Below, one piece after another: positions 54,377 through 64,000 of a stretch of DNA of 64,000 bases. The position numbers and the translations under genes were made by a program. Source of the DNA: Callipepla californica brunnescens (Eukaryota > Chordata > Aves > Galliformes > Odontophoridae); assembly GCA_023055505.1 (NCBI GenBank), contig JALIRH010000111.1:248001-312000 (forward strand). Direction: 5' to 3'. The notes beneath the pieces were generated by a model. The model did no database searches. It had not been told where the DNA came from and was given only the letters and a program-made list of their open reading frames with translations. Each line of letters starts with the position of its first letter. The first letter of the stretch is position 1.

Positions 54377-56213
54377 AATTCATCTTATTAGTTAGAAAGG
54401 GCAAGTCTAAAACTTGCCATTCCTATAGAACACTCACTGAATTACTTCCATTAATATTTTTTTCTCTGAAAAGCCTGCATGTGCAGAGGCAGAATGGAGT
54501 GCCCTGTTTTACTCTGTAGCATTCCAGCTTTGGTTTTACTTTCCTTAAATCTCCACCAACACTGTAAAACTCCCACTTCCACTTTACATGAAACAATTAA
54601 TGATATGTATATTAGTGTGAAACACAAAATTTTAATTGTGTGAGATTATTTACCTTCATATAGCTGTTTCCATTCAAGAGCAAGCCAAAAGAGCCATGCA
54701 TAGGGAGTGTGGCTGTGCTTTTGAGCTGCAAGGCACACGGATCATACAGTACTGAAGAGCTTTTCCAAAGCTGTGACTTACGGCGCCTAGGAGCACCAAG
54801 GCCATGAAGGCCATCACCCCTCCAAGCAGCTGCTCCTCACAGCTTCCACAAAGTATTTTTAACCCAGCAGAGAGCACAGCCGAGGAGAGCTCTGTGTTAC
54901 ACAGAGCAGCATAGCACTCTTAGCTCACAGTCACCAACACAGAGCTGCTTCAGTTCATCAAGAACAACTTCAGCTGCCAGAACTGTCTGAGAGCACCTTT
55001 AGTGTGTGACGTGCAGAGGAGAAGAACCGGGCTGGCCCAGGAGGCCTGATCCTCTCCATAAGTCAAGCTGAGTTTGCAGTATTTGCTCCTGCCAAAGCAT
55101 AAACTGTGGATGAAGTATCTGGTGCAAATTTGTGCTACAAGCTGTTTGATGAGCTCGAGGCAGTGCCATGAGAAGCAACAGAACCACCGTGCAGCTGAGG
55201 AACAAAGAAGTCACCCAACAAGGTAGAGCTGCTCAACAGAAAGCGCGTGCTTGTGAATAACAGATATGGCTTTAAGTGTAATCCTGGTGCAGTAATATTA
55301 AGTATGAGCTTATGAGAAGTACATGTACAGTGCCATACAGTTAGTGCAGTTGTCATGCAGTACATTAAAAAAAAAAGGAATAAAACAACCCTGAAAGTGC
55401 TGCAGAGAAAATTCAAAGGCTGCGTGCTCCATTCACAAAGTCATCCACCCAAAAAGGCTCAAATTCCCAGTGCTCAACATCAGGAGCAATTGATTGCAGG
55501 ATCACCACAGTTCTCTCCATCACCTTCCCTATCTTCAGATTTGCTTTTCCTATTTACCTGTTATTCACAATCGGAGAATTGATTTCCCCTAGGAAGCCAC
55601 GCGCACACACACACACAGTTTACTTCTTAAGACTGTTTTCCATTTTGTTGCCTCAAAACCAGCTTAATTTTTTCGATATTGCTCTTGGTTGTTGTTTTTC
55701 CTGTATTTTGTCTTCTCATTCTCATCCTTGTTCTCATTCCATCCCTCAATCTTTTACTGCCAAGTTCTTACTGAGAAACAGCAACACATTTAGAAATGGA
55801 AGAGAGAGGTGCTCTGTATATGTTGTTCTTGGGTGTCTGCTAGAAAATTTTCCAACTTCTGTGATAGCTTTAAAACCTTCAGGCTATCGCTGCAGAAGTA
55901 GAAAAAGCCCCTGGAGCAGCAAGTTAAAATTATCAAATACACACGTGAAACTCACATAAGCAAGAATAGATTATTTGCATTTCAAAACCTAAGAGACTGT
56001 GAAGAAAAAAAAAGACTTAAAAAGCAATTCACAGAAAGACACTGAACGAGAATTCTGTCCTCTCCATTAAAATGCCAAAACGCGATCTTGAACCGTGTGT
56101 TAGAAACTGGGAATCGTCTGAGGGCCCTTCAACCTAAGAAAACAAAAACCAGTCCCTTTCCTTACAAAGTTCTACATTTGTGTGGACTATCTCAGCAGGG
56201 AGTCAGAGAATGT

Positions 56214-56231
56214 CAGCAGCAGCAGCAGCAG
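56214..56231. repeat. (CAG)6 trinucleotide repeat
   Basis: Six perfect CAG units. It is not in a recognised exon. Confidence 0.9.
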
Positions 56232-56727
56232 TTTTAAGTACGTTAAGTGCATCCAGGAGACCAGTGACCTCTGCTGGTAAGCGGGCGGGAATTACACAGC
56301 AAGGCCGCAGACCCCGCACCTTTGCTGTACCTTTCAGTGAACTTGGTATTGTCAGCCCTCCATTCAGTTATAATTTCTTCTCCAGTTTGTTTCACAGATA
56401 TTTCATCAATATAACCGCAACTCAAATGTGACTTCAGCAGAGTCCTTGACAAAGTGTTTAACAAATAAAGTTCAGAAAAGTAGTACGCTGAGAACATGCA
56501 CTGCTCTCCTAAACTGGACATAACCACCTGCCTTTTTCACCTTCAGCTGCTTCCATTTCCACAGTTATTCTTTTTCCTTCTGCCTGTTGCATGCTGACAT
56601 AGCAACCTGGCATCGCAGACACTGCACTGCAAGCCTGAGCATAATAGAATGCTTGTCACCTGCACAAGGGAGAAGGCTTTGATGAATTCCATGGGGTATG
56701 CTTCAAGTGACAGTAACAATTTTTTCT

Positions 56728-56748
56728 TTTTTTTTTTTTTTTTTTTTT
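56728..56748. repeat. Poly(T) run
   Basis: About 20 T bases following TTTTTTC; mononucleotide microsatellite. Confidence 0.8.
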
Positions 56749-59700
56749 AATTTTACTACATTTGCAGATCTCCCTCATCAGGGTATAACCGTTTCCTGAA
56801 TTACACCCTTCTGTTTTTGTCAGAATTCCTAATCTTAGCATTTTAAGTCATCATCATCTCCATGGCAAGGAACGTGCACTCTTTAATCAGCATGTGATAT
56901 TCACTATTGCATCCAGGTTTTCCTGAAAAAATACAAATGGACTACAGAGAGCATAATTTCTTGGTCTATATTATTTCAGAGAAAGGTCCAAAAGACTGAT
57001 TCAAATACAGATGCAGTTGTACATTGTTGTCCAGGAATACATTCCATGTAAGCGCTTTAGGCCCAATTCAATGGTCTTTGAAGTCAATGGCATATTTTTC
57101 TTTGAGTTCAGCTCAAATAAGAGCAATTAATGTTATCACTCTACGAGCTTCTGGGTGAAACAAATAAAGAAATATGTTTTTAACACATCAATGTAGTTAG
57201 TTGGAATGATGAAGCAGTTGTAGCAGAAACCTGTGCTCAGTAACATACATTCTGCCGTAAGGGAGAGCAATACAGGAGGATCAGGGAAGTAATTTCAGAT
57301 AGCACAAAGGCCTAGTAGTGTGCAGAGGAATTACATTAGTGCCTCTGAAGCATGGCTTTTGGCTGGAAGGTCAGCCGTCAACACTAATTTTGGCTCTTTG
57401 AGAGGCTTGTATTGCCTGTCCAACTCTCTTGAGCATTCAGCATAGAAGCAAGCAAATCCCCTATGGATCAGCTGTAGCATCTTACAGCCACTTGAGGAAT
57501 GTTTAGAATTCTGAAAGACAACGGTAATTTACAAACAAATGGAAATTCCGTCATCGGTGCACATGTTTGCGAACTCTGTTTGCCTGCATCTCTATCTATC
57601 TAAAAAAATAAGTTGCGTTTTCTCACAAAGAAACAAGAAGAAAATGAATTGCAATGTGTCAAACCAGTCCTCTGTTTAATTTATAGAAAGTACTAGAAGA
57701 AAACAGGCATCCCAATTTAGAGGATTCCAATGCATCCTTTTTAACCAGCATTAGAGTATTAAGTTTCCCGTGATCCAGTAGTTTTTACTTAAAACAAATG
57801 ACTGGAATGATAAATCATCACAAGTTCTGCAGCTGAAGGAGGCGAGCATTTAAGTCTTCTCCCTTCAAGAGCCGTTCTGTAAAATACACAACTCAGTGGT
57901 ACTGTCAGACGAAGCATCTTTGAACCACTGACATTTGTTCATTCAGCACCATCCTTTAACATTCAACTCCTCATATCTCATACTGACCCTTGAATTTTCA
58001 AATTCAGGGTTTGTGTTCTTTAGTATGCCTGTTCTCATATGTGCTGCGTGATTGTGGACAGTCTTAAGACTGGATGAGGTGGAACTGAATCAATGACATA
58101 ATACACACTTTCCCATTCTAATTCCTAAGAGTGTGGAAACACCACATTTAAAATGGAAAGGCAGTACTAGTGGCACATACAGGGCTTAAACCATGAGTTT
58201 TCACGTTGCCTCAGCACCTCAGTATATCGTTTCAATAGTACATTCAGGTCCTGGGAGAGTCCACACAACAGAAAAATCATCACTTAGCTACTATGTTCTT
58301 GAAGAACTAAGTGCTACTTGCACACATGCTACAGCAGTTCAGAGCAATAAAGAACAGCGCATTCTTCAGCTTTTAAGTCAGAAGCAGAATTCAGATTTGA
58401 GAAGGCCACCCAGAGGCCTTCACAGCACCAAGCCCCTAACGCTGACCAATCATTTCTATTTAAATCAAGAGCACCTACATTTGGAAGACTTTCTGGGGAA
58501 AGAAGTTCGAGGGAGCAATTACATAAAGACTTCACGTGCATCTTGACGCATCTCCTTTGAGAAATAAACCACAAATACCAATTTTAAACAATAAAAGAAA
58601 TATAACCAGAAGACAAAATCTTCCACTGCCCAAAAGATTGACAAGGCTCACGACCTGTCACCTGTATTTCAATGTTTTCACTGAAAAAAAATAAAAATAA
58701 AAAAAATCATAGCGCTCCTTGACCAAGTACATTTGTGTTCCCAAGCACTACAGAGCACAGAGATTATAATTCCATCTTTCAAAATCAGCAGCGTCAAAGA
58801 GAAACAATGACAGATTGTCAAGGATCTATTTAGCCTACGTAAATTGTACATCCTCCTCTGCTGCAGATAAAGACAATACTGCACCTCCCTGAAGGAAAGC
58901 ACATGATACCATTTTGCAGGAATAAAGCACGTGCACGCCTTATACCCAGCAGCCAACTAACTAAAGACGCAGCAGCTGCTGCCCTGCAGCCCTCAGCTCC
59001 CGTGTTCAGCACAGCTTCCTGGGAGGCTCTTGTTCCACACTTTCCAGACTCCTTCCCCTCGGCACACAGATGCACGCTACAGAAAAGACCAGAGGGCAAG
59101 GACTAAATCCTAAAGCGTGAATTAACTCATGTTAAATTTAGAGATGTGTGGACAGACCAAGCTATTCAAGATTGGTCTCAAGGGCAATATTTTATACTGC
59201 AACCTCATTCTATTTTCACTGCAGTTAACATCTAAATTGAAAGACACTAATTTGGTAAAACCCGATATCATACACTTACAATTGAAAAAGAAATATTTGA
59301 AGTATGACACAGAAGAATAAACGTTTTAGAAGTGTGTGAAACATGCCTATTCTGAAATAGGTATTATTATGTAATTGGGCATCTATCAAGCCATTTGGCA
59401 GAGTAAAAAGGTTGGTGAAAAGCCTTAAAGTCAGAGTTGTCTCTTCTTTCACAGGAAAGCGAATTCAGTCCCAAAGCATTGAAACTGAATAACATGCCAT
59501 CCAGTAAGAGAAGCTGGTGACTGAACTGGTCAAACGTATACACACACGTAACATCAGCATGCACACACAAACTACACCCCCACACTCTTGGATGCAAATC
59601 CTGAATTTTTCTGTTGAATTCTGCAGCCACTGAATGAAGACAGATATGAGGCCCTCAGAAAGCCAATGAGAAAACAACTCTCCAACCTTCCGCTTCTGTT

Positions 59701-59932
59701 AGACAGTTTAAGCCTGCAGCATCGTAGCTTTGAAAGTGCACTTCTGTACAACAGCAAGCTTAGCAACTGGTGATCAGAACATTAGAGCAGCGGCAGCATT
59801 CATGTTAGGGCACGTTAGACTCTGCTTCCATTCTTACTACAGCCTGGTAGGTGACAGCAATTAAGGCTGAAACTTCTCATGCTCAATCCCAACATCATTA
59901 CAGCTGTTTGTATTTACATGTTTGGGCAGGCT

Positions 59933-59946
59933 TTTTTTTTTTTTTT
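59933..59946. repeat. Poly(T) run
   Basis: About 14 T bases; short mononucleotide microsatellite. Confidence 0.75.
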
Positions 59947-60215
59947 CGCCCTTTTCCTTATTGAAGTTAAGGGAAATTTTTAAAGGGGAAGAAAAGTAAA
60001 AGGGGGAAAAAAGAACTGCAGGTCACAATATGCGTTAAGACTGATACCCAAGATTTTTTTAAGCATTAATAATGTAAAATTCCCTGTGCGCTACATCCAG
60101 TTGTCACTGTTAATCCTACAGTGCATCAATAAAGGATCAGAATCTAGATTTCACGTTTCAGAGCTGAAAACTGCCCTTGGCTTTCAGGTATACGTGACTC
60201 GACACCGCAGTTTAT

Positions 60216-60264
60216 TTACTCTGCTCTCATCTGTACCATTAGGTTACTCTGCTCTCATCTGTAC
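60216..60264. repeat. Perfect 21-bp direct duplication, 28-bp period
   Basis: TTACTCTGCTCTCATCTGTAC-type 21-mers occur at 60216-60236 and 60244-60264, separated by seven bases. Confidence 0.9.
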
Positions 60265-61973
60265 ATTCCCAAATCCTAAATCCACGTTCAGTTGAGAACA
60301 AGCAGGTGAAAGTCTGCCCGGTCACAGCTGTGCCTTGCTGGGAGCCCAGGGCAGGGCCTGCCCCAAAGCCAATGCTCCACTGGACGGTGCTAGGGGCACG
60401 AGTTTCTGCTGGTTCGTGCCTCGAACATCAGGAGAGGGCTGTGTTTCTTAGCCAAGTCTTAGTGTTGCTGGGCAGCCGTACCCCCAAATCCTTTTCCACA
60501 GGGCTCTGCTCAATCCTTTTGTCCCCTGAGATAGAGTAGCTGGGCTACTCACCCGTAAAGAGGTTTTCAATAGATACAAAACATCACAGCTTGTGCTCCT
60601 CCTAAGACTGCTTAAATTATGGGTGAGAAGAACAGGCATCTCAAAACCACAGTGCTATTATCTGCATCTTCAGCTGAATCTTCAGGGAATGACATCAACT
60701 CATCACATCCCCTAACCATAGCAGAGTGATTTAGAAAAACGATATAATCCTTTCGGATCTCTTCCTCTCCCCTTTTCCTGTGAACTGTCTGGCTTGCTAC
60801 ACTCACAAGTAACAAGGGCAATATAATCAGACTTGTTATATTTAGCATTGAAATTGAGAGAGTTTAAGGAGTCTGCCTTAGGACAACTCATAGCTTCCAA
60901 CAGTAAAGACACTTCATGTTTGGTAGGAACAATTTGCTGATGCTTTTCTGACATCTGGAGTCAAAAGTTACGTGAGAAGAGAGCGACACTTTCTTTGTCC
61001 TTACAGGAAAACGAACATGGAAAGTAAACGACAAACTGTTAGGCTGAAGGCAAACTGATGATAAAGCTCCAAGTTATGTATTTTAAAACAATGCCATCAA
61101 ATAAGGGACGTAAAATTAAAGGTTGATCCAGAATGACACATACAGCTGTCACTTGCAGTGTTAAGTGTTGTTTTATATACAATCATATTTAAAAAAAATA
61201 ATAAAAATTCTATTTGTGTAATGATTATTTGCTCATCTTAAGTAAGTCAGTACGTGATGATACAATAAACAGATTGATGATTACGACTACGGTAATTAAC
61301 AATGCCAAACACTTTGAAAGCACTGATATTTTTTATTAGATCAATGGAGAGAAAAATAAAATCATTATCTGGAGATCACATCAGCGAGTAGTATTGTTTC
61401 TTACAGCGTGAAAGTACATACACGAAGTGCTTAGCTATCAACCCTGATAAGATGATCACAGATCGAGGCAGAAGGTCACTTTCACCTGCTTGTTCCCAAG
61501 ACCTGACAGACAGTTAGATCTTTCAGATTTTAAAGAAAGAACAACATCTTAGTGAACATCACGCTAGTGTGAGTTTCAGAGCTCCAGCAATATCTTTTGG
61601 ACAATATCCATTTCCAATTGTACGGTTATCTTTTTGTTCTCGTGGTTTGGTTTGGTTTTTTTGTTTTTCAGTTCTGCCATGCGTTACAATTAGAAACTAA
61701 AAATGCAACACTTATTATTATTATTTTACTTCAAAGTATACTGATTCATACATTGATGAGACCTCAAGAGTTCAACACTTCAGAGCATGTATTTCCAGCT
61801 GAGTACTACCTTTACTAAAAGACTTGTGCAATAGCTCTGCTAAACAGGATGCTTTCTGTTTTTCCTTCCCTTCAACTCAGTAAAGCAGAAATTTGACTGT
61901 ACTATTGAGAACCTTCCCTGCTAGCAGAATTTTCCAAGTCCAGACTGTAGTGAAGATGGACAAAATTCAATAC

Positions 61974-62025
61974 TCAGTCAAATCTGCCATCACCGAATAT
62001 TAAGTGTATAAATAAACATTCTTGC
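61974..62025 (-). other. OSBPL6: OSBPL6 copy A, start of intron after the RPDQ exon, with in-frame read-through
   Basis: The first bases after the exon are GCAAGA, a GC-type donor. Without splicing here, the frame continues for [16 protein letters not shown] and stops at TGA (61974-61976). That would give a truncated ORD with a 16-residue novel tail. Confidence 0.6.
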
Positions 62026-62152
62026 CTTTGGTCTGGCCTGAATCGTGCATCTGTTGTTGGAAGAAGATCTTTCAGTACAGGGTCTAATTCATTGAGCTCA
62101 ATAGCAAATCTTGTGAAGCCATAATAACGTTCATAATTGGTTGGCATGGAGC
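62026..62152 (-). CDS. OSBPL6: OSBPL6 copy A, ORD-domain exon (PTNYE...RPDQ)
   Basis: A 127-bp internal exon encoding [20 protein letters not shown] followed by [21 protein letters not shown]. The (L)P-TD-RFRPDQR stretch is a hallmark of the C-terminal half of the oxysterol-binding ORD domain. The MPTNYE and [13 protein letters not shown] sequence fits ORP6, not ORP3 (MPKGYEQYYSF there) or ORP7, as I recall them. The acceptor is CATGCAG|GCTCC after a T/C-rich tract. The previous exon ends with the matching split glycine codon. The donor is CAAAG|GCAAGA, a GC rather than GT dinucleotide in an otherwise good context. The next ORP6 exon should begin by completing the arginine codon and reading FLEEGN, and was not found. 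The ORD binds sterol or PI4P for exchange at membrane contacts. Confidence 0.92.
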
Positions 62153-63135
62153 CTGCATGCATATGGACGAGAAAGAAAAAATGCTTTTGAAACTATTAAT
62201 TGTAATATGCAAGAGACTTATATATTTATTACATTGTAACAGCAAAAAATATTAAAATATTTTATTTTATATACAGTTAAAAGTATTGAAAGACATTCTC
62301 TAGACAGAACAACATTCACTAAATATTAATTTCAATTGCTTGTCCTATATGGGTTGTATTTGCCTGCTAATAGATTCAAAGCTTTTACAATCCTTCCTTT
62401 TTAAATAAAAATTACTGTTTTCAAGATTTTCAAGCTACACAGATTCCTGATACCAGGCATTTCAGATGTGTATATAAAAGCTAATCCTAGCTTGTATATA
62501 AAAGCTAATCCTAGCTAAACTTTAGTGTTAATTTTGGACCATATGCTCACACAAAGACTGATCAGGCACTGTCCTGAAGCTTAAGCATTAATAACCATAA
62601 AAGCATAGTACATGCAAAATATTAATGAAAGTGACAATTCCTGGATAATCATTCTGCACATACAAAAATACTATGCATGCAAAGGAAGAGTAATTCAACC
62701 CTAGTACTTCGAAGCAAGCAGTAATGATGCTGAATTCAGCTCATGAAATCACAGGAGCTTACTACCTCTGAAGACTAACCCTTTTTAACAAAAGGCTACG
62801 CAAATTTGTTAAGACGGCATGTCCTGTTCTGTGGAATCTAAATAAGTTACCCTGCTCTGAGAATTCAAATATTTTCCAGATTTCATTTTTATGTTGTCTC
62901 CAGGACCCCGCAGGACTTGATCAGGTGTCAAACCAAGATGCAGAAGACTGTGCCAAGCATTTCCTGTTTTCTTCATTATGAATGCCTGTAAAATCTTTCT
63001 TATTTGTTCAGCCAATAAAATATTTCCCCAGTAGTATTTTATGTACTTAAAATGATGGCTCAGACTGCTTTGCACAGTTTAGTGATGATACCAGAGCTCT
63101 TCCAGAGTTTATTAAGTTTATCACAAGCTTCTTAC
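62153..63135 (-). other. OSBPL6: OSBPL6 copy A, intron between ORD exons
   Basis: A 983-bp intron with a GCCAG|GTAAG donor and CATGCAG acceptor. It is AT-rich and contains a perfect 24-bp tandem duplication (62469-62516). Nothing else is recognised. Confidence 0.9.
62469..62516. repeat. Perfect 24-bp tandem duplication
   Basis: Two identical adjacent copies (62469-62492 and 62493-62516) of a unit starting TGTATATAAAAG and ending CTAATCCTAGCT. It lies in the copy A intron. Perfect identity suggests a recent event. Confidence 0.95.
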
Positions 63136-63280
63136 CTGGCCTCCACACACACTTGGCTGAAGGTGCTACCCCACAATAAAGACCTTCGTGCCACTTTCCA
63201 AAGAGGCGATGCACTACCTTCCCTTCTTGATCTATCACAACACCCTGGACTTCATTCACATTTGAATTCCAGTAATTGAC
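63136..63280 (-). CDS. OSBPL6: OSBPL6 copy A, ORD-domain exon (VNYWNSN...WRPG)
   Basis: A 145-bp exon encoding [20 protein letters not shown], then [20 protein letters not shown] and [19 protein letters not shown] is the conserved ORD core motif. CGVAPSAKC followed by WRPG matches ORP6 rather than ORP3, which has CGGGSS there. The acceptor follows a pyrimidine-rich tract (CCTTCTTAAACTTGCAG|GTCAAT) and the donor is GCCAG|GTAAGA. The exon starts in phase 0 after the lysine ending the previous exon and ends after the first base of a glycine codon, continued by GC at the next exon. Reading frame, phase and splice sites are intact, with no sign of pseudogene decay. Confidence 0.94.
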
Positions 63281-63954
63281 CTGCAAGTTTAAGAAGGAAC
63301 TACTAGTCAGTCATCACATTACTCACTGTGCCAGTAAAGACACTGCATGAATTTCAATGCATCATCAACTGTCCAAATTTTGCATCAGAATTGCTCACCA
63401 AGAATATCAGTATTCAAAATTTGAATTGTTTGAATATTTATTGCTTTAGTGTATGGAAAACCTTGAATGACTTGATAACCAATTTTGGTGTAAAGGGATC
63501 CAAGTACAGTTAATTACCTGCTGTACTCTGATCTGTTTTTATATATGGTCCTTGTCTGGATATTAAAATAACGTGAACCAAGGCATTTCTGACGCCAAAG
63601 AGATAAAAGTGATGTCCAAGTTCTTCTGCAAAGGCAGAAGTGATATGGCACAGAAGTCTATTCAGTGACCTTGCATTTTCATTGTAATAACATAAATTTT
63701 TCTATTTCATTTAAAAATGATTTTCATTAAAATATACAGCAGTATAGCACACAGCCGTATAGAAATGTAAGGCAATGATATGAAGTTGAGCAGTTCAATA
63801 GAAGCATCATGGTATTTGAAATAGCACTCTTAATTAATGATTTACGAATTCACAAATGATAAGTCAGCATGTGCAACACATATTCCAGGAATACTGAAGA
63901 AAAATGTTCTCTGCGTGCTTAAACCATTGATAAGCATTAAAAGAAATGTGTTAC
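63281..63954 (-). other. OSBPL6: OSBPL6 copy A, intron between ORD exons
   Basis: A 674-bp intron with GTCAAG|GTAACA donor and TTGCAG acceptor. It is AT-rich, with no repeat or exon seen. Confidence 0.9.
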
Positions 63955-64000
63955 CTTGACAAATGTGAGTTTACAAATACAAACACTGCTTTTTGTGTTT
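63955..64000 (-). CDS. OSBPL6: OSBPL6 copy A, ORD-domain exon, cut by the window edge
   Basis: The last 46 bp of an exon, encoding NTKSSVCICKLTFVK with one preceding base. This is the ORP6 ORD segment directly before VNYWNSN. The next exon begins in phase 0, so KLTFVK joins to VNYW without a gap. The donor is GTCAAG|GTAACA. The rest of the exon, which in ORPs leads back to the WIEHYGE region, lies outside the window. Confidence 0.9.

Larger units (their letters stand above)
50211..62025. other. Interval between OSBPL6 CpG island and copy A exons; no exon found
   Basis: AT-rich unique DNA with homopolymers (54359-54376, 56728-56748 and 59933-59946 are T runs) and short tandem repeats. In copy A the ORP6 exon encoding LEEGN and the final exon encoding the C-terminal tail should follow 62026 on the minus strand. 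A scan for the reverse complement of the EEGN coding pattern, and a visual check for the tail, found neither. No CR1 tail was recognised either. If there is a duplication or assembly junction, it should lie here. Absence rests on reading by eye. Confidence 0.6.

Noticed and set aside
56520..56595. Minus-strand stretch reading VEMEAAEGEKGR before a GT, considered as an ORP6 EAA-EKQR exon
   Set aside because: Upstream residues do not match FLEEGN, the following helix is absent and the resemblance is limited to a few E, A and K residues.
58193..58546. Plus-strand ATG frame of 117 codons
   Set aside because: No recognisable domain, no homologous motif and ordinary AT-rich context. A chance frame of this length is expected in 64 kb.
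60612..60954. Overlapping minus-strand frames of 78-80 codons tested as the missing ORP6 terminal exons
   Set aside because: Neither contains EEGN, the following charged helix or the expected tail, and they lack matching splice sites.

Overview
This is vertebrate nuclear DNA, most likely from a bird. It is AT-rich, with long introns, short exons flanked by GT/GC-AG splice sites, one strong CpG island and several CR1 retroposon tails of the avian type (the 3' ends resemble GGTCTTTTCCAACCTTA followed by ATTCTATGA-like repeats). There are no operons, rRNA genes, tRNA genes or CRISPR arrays. Nearly all long reading frames are chance frames in low-complexity or GC-rich DNA. The real coding sequence I can support is five short exons, all on the minus strand and all recognisable as OSBPL6 (oxysterol-binding protein-related protein 6, ORP6).

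Layout, read right to left (the direction of transcription). At 63955-64000, 63136-63280 and 62026-62152 are three consecutive exons of the ORP6 lipid-binding (ORD) domain, the first cut by the window edge. The third ends at an unusual GC splice donor. About 12 kb with no recognisable exon follows. A CpG island at about 49.2-50.2 kb comes next, with good minus-strand splice donors (49595|49594 and 49796|49795), so it is the likely OSBPL6 promoter and first non-coding exon. A 39-kb first intron follows, carrying CR1 fragments and low-complexity DNA. Then come the first coding exon (10696-10797, start codon at 10797), an intron of about 9.4 kb, the second coding exon (1242-1337), and an intron running off the left edge.

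The central oddity is order. On the minus strand the ORP6 C-terminal exons lie upstream of the ORP6 promoter and N-terminal exons, which one collinear gene cannot produce. The two terminal ORP6 exons expected after 62026 were not found before the CpG island. This is the pattern expected across the junction of a head-to-tail partial tandem duplication (or a DNA circle), or of a misassembly. The junction would lie between about 50.2 and 62.0 kb. Right-hand exons are called copy A and left-hand exons copy B below. No previously unknown protein system was found. The possible OSBPL6 rearrangement is the observation most worth testing.
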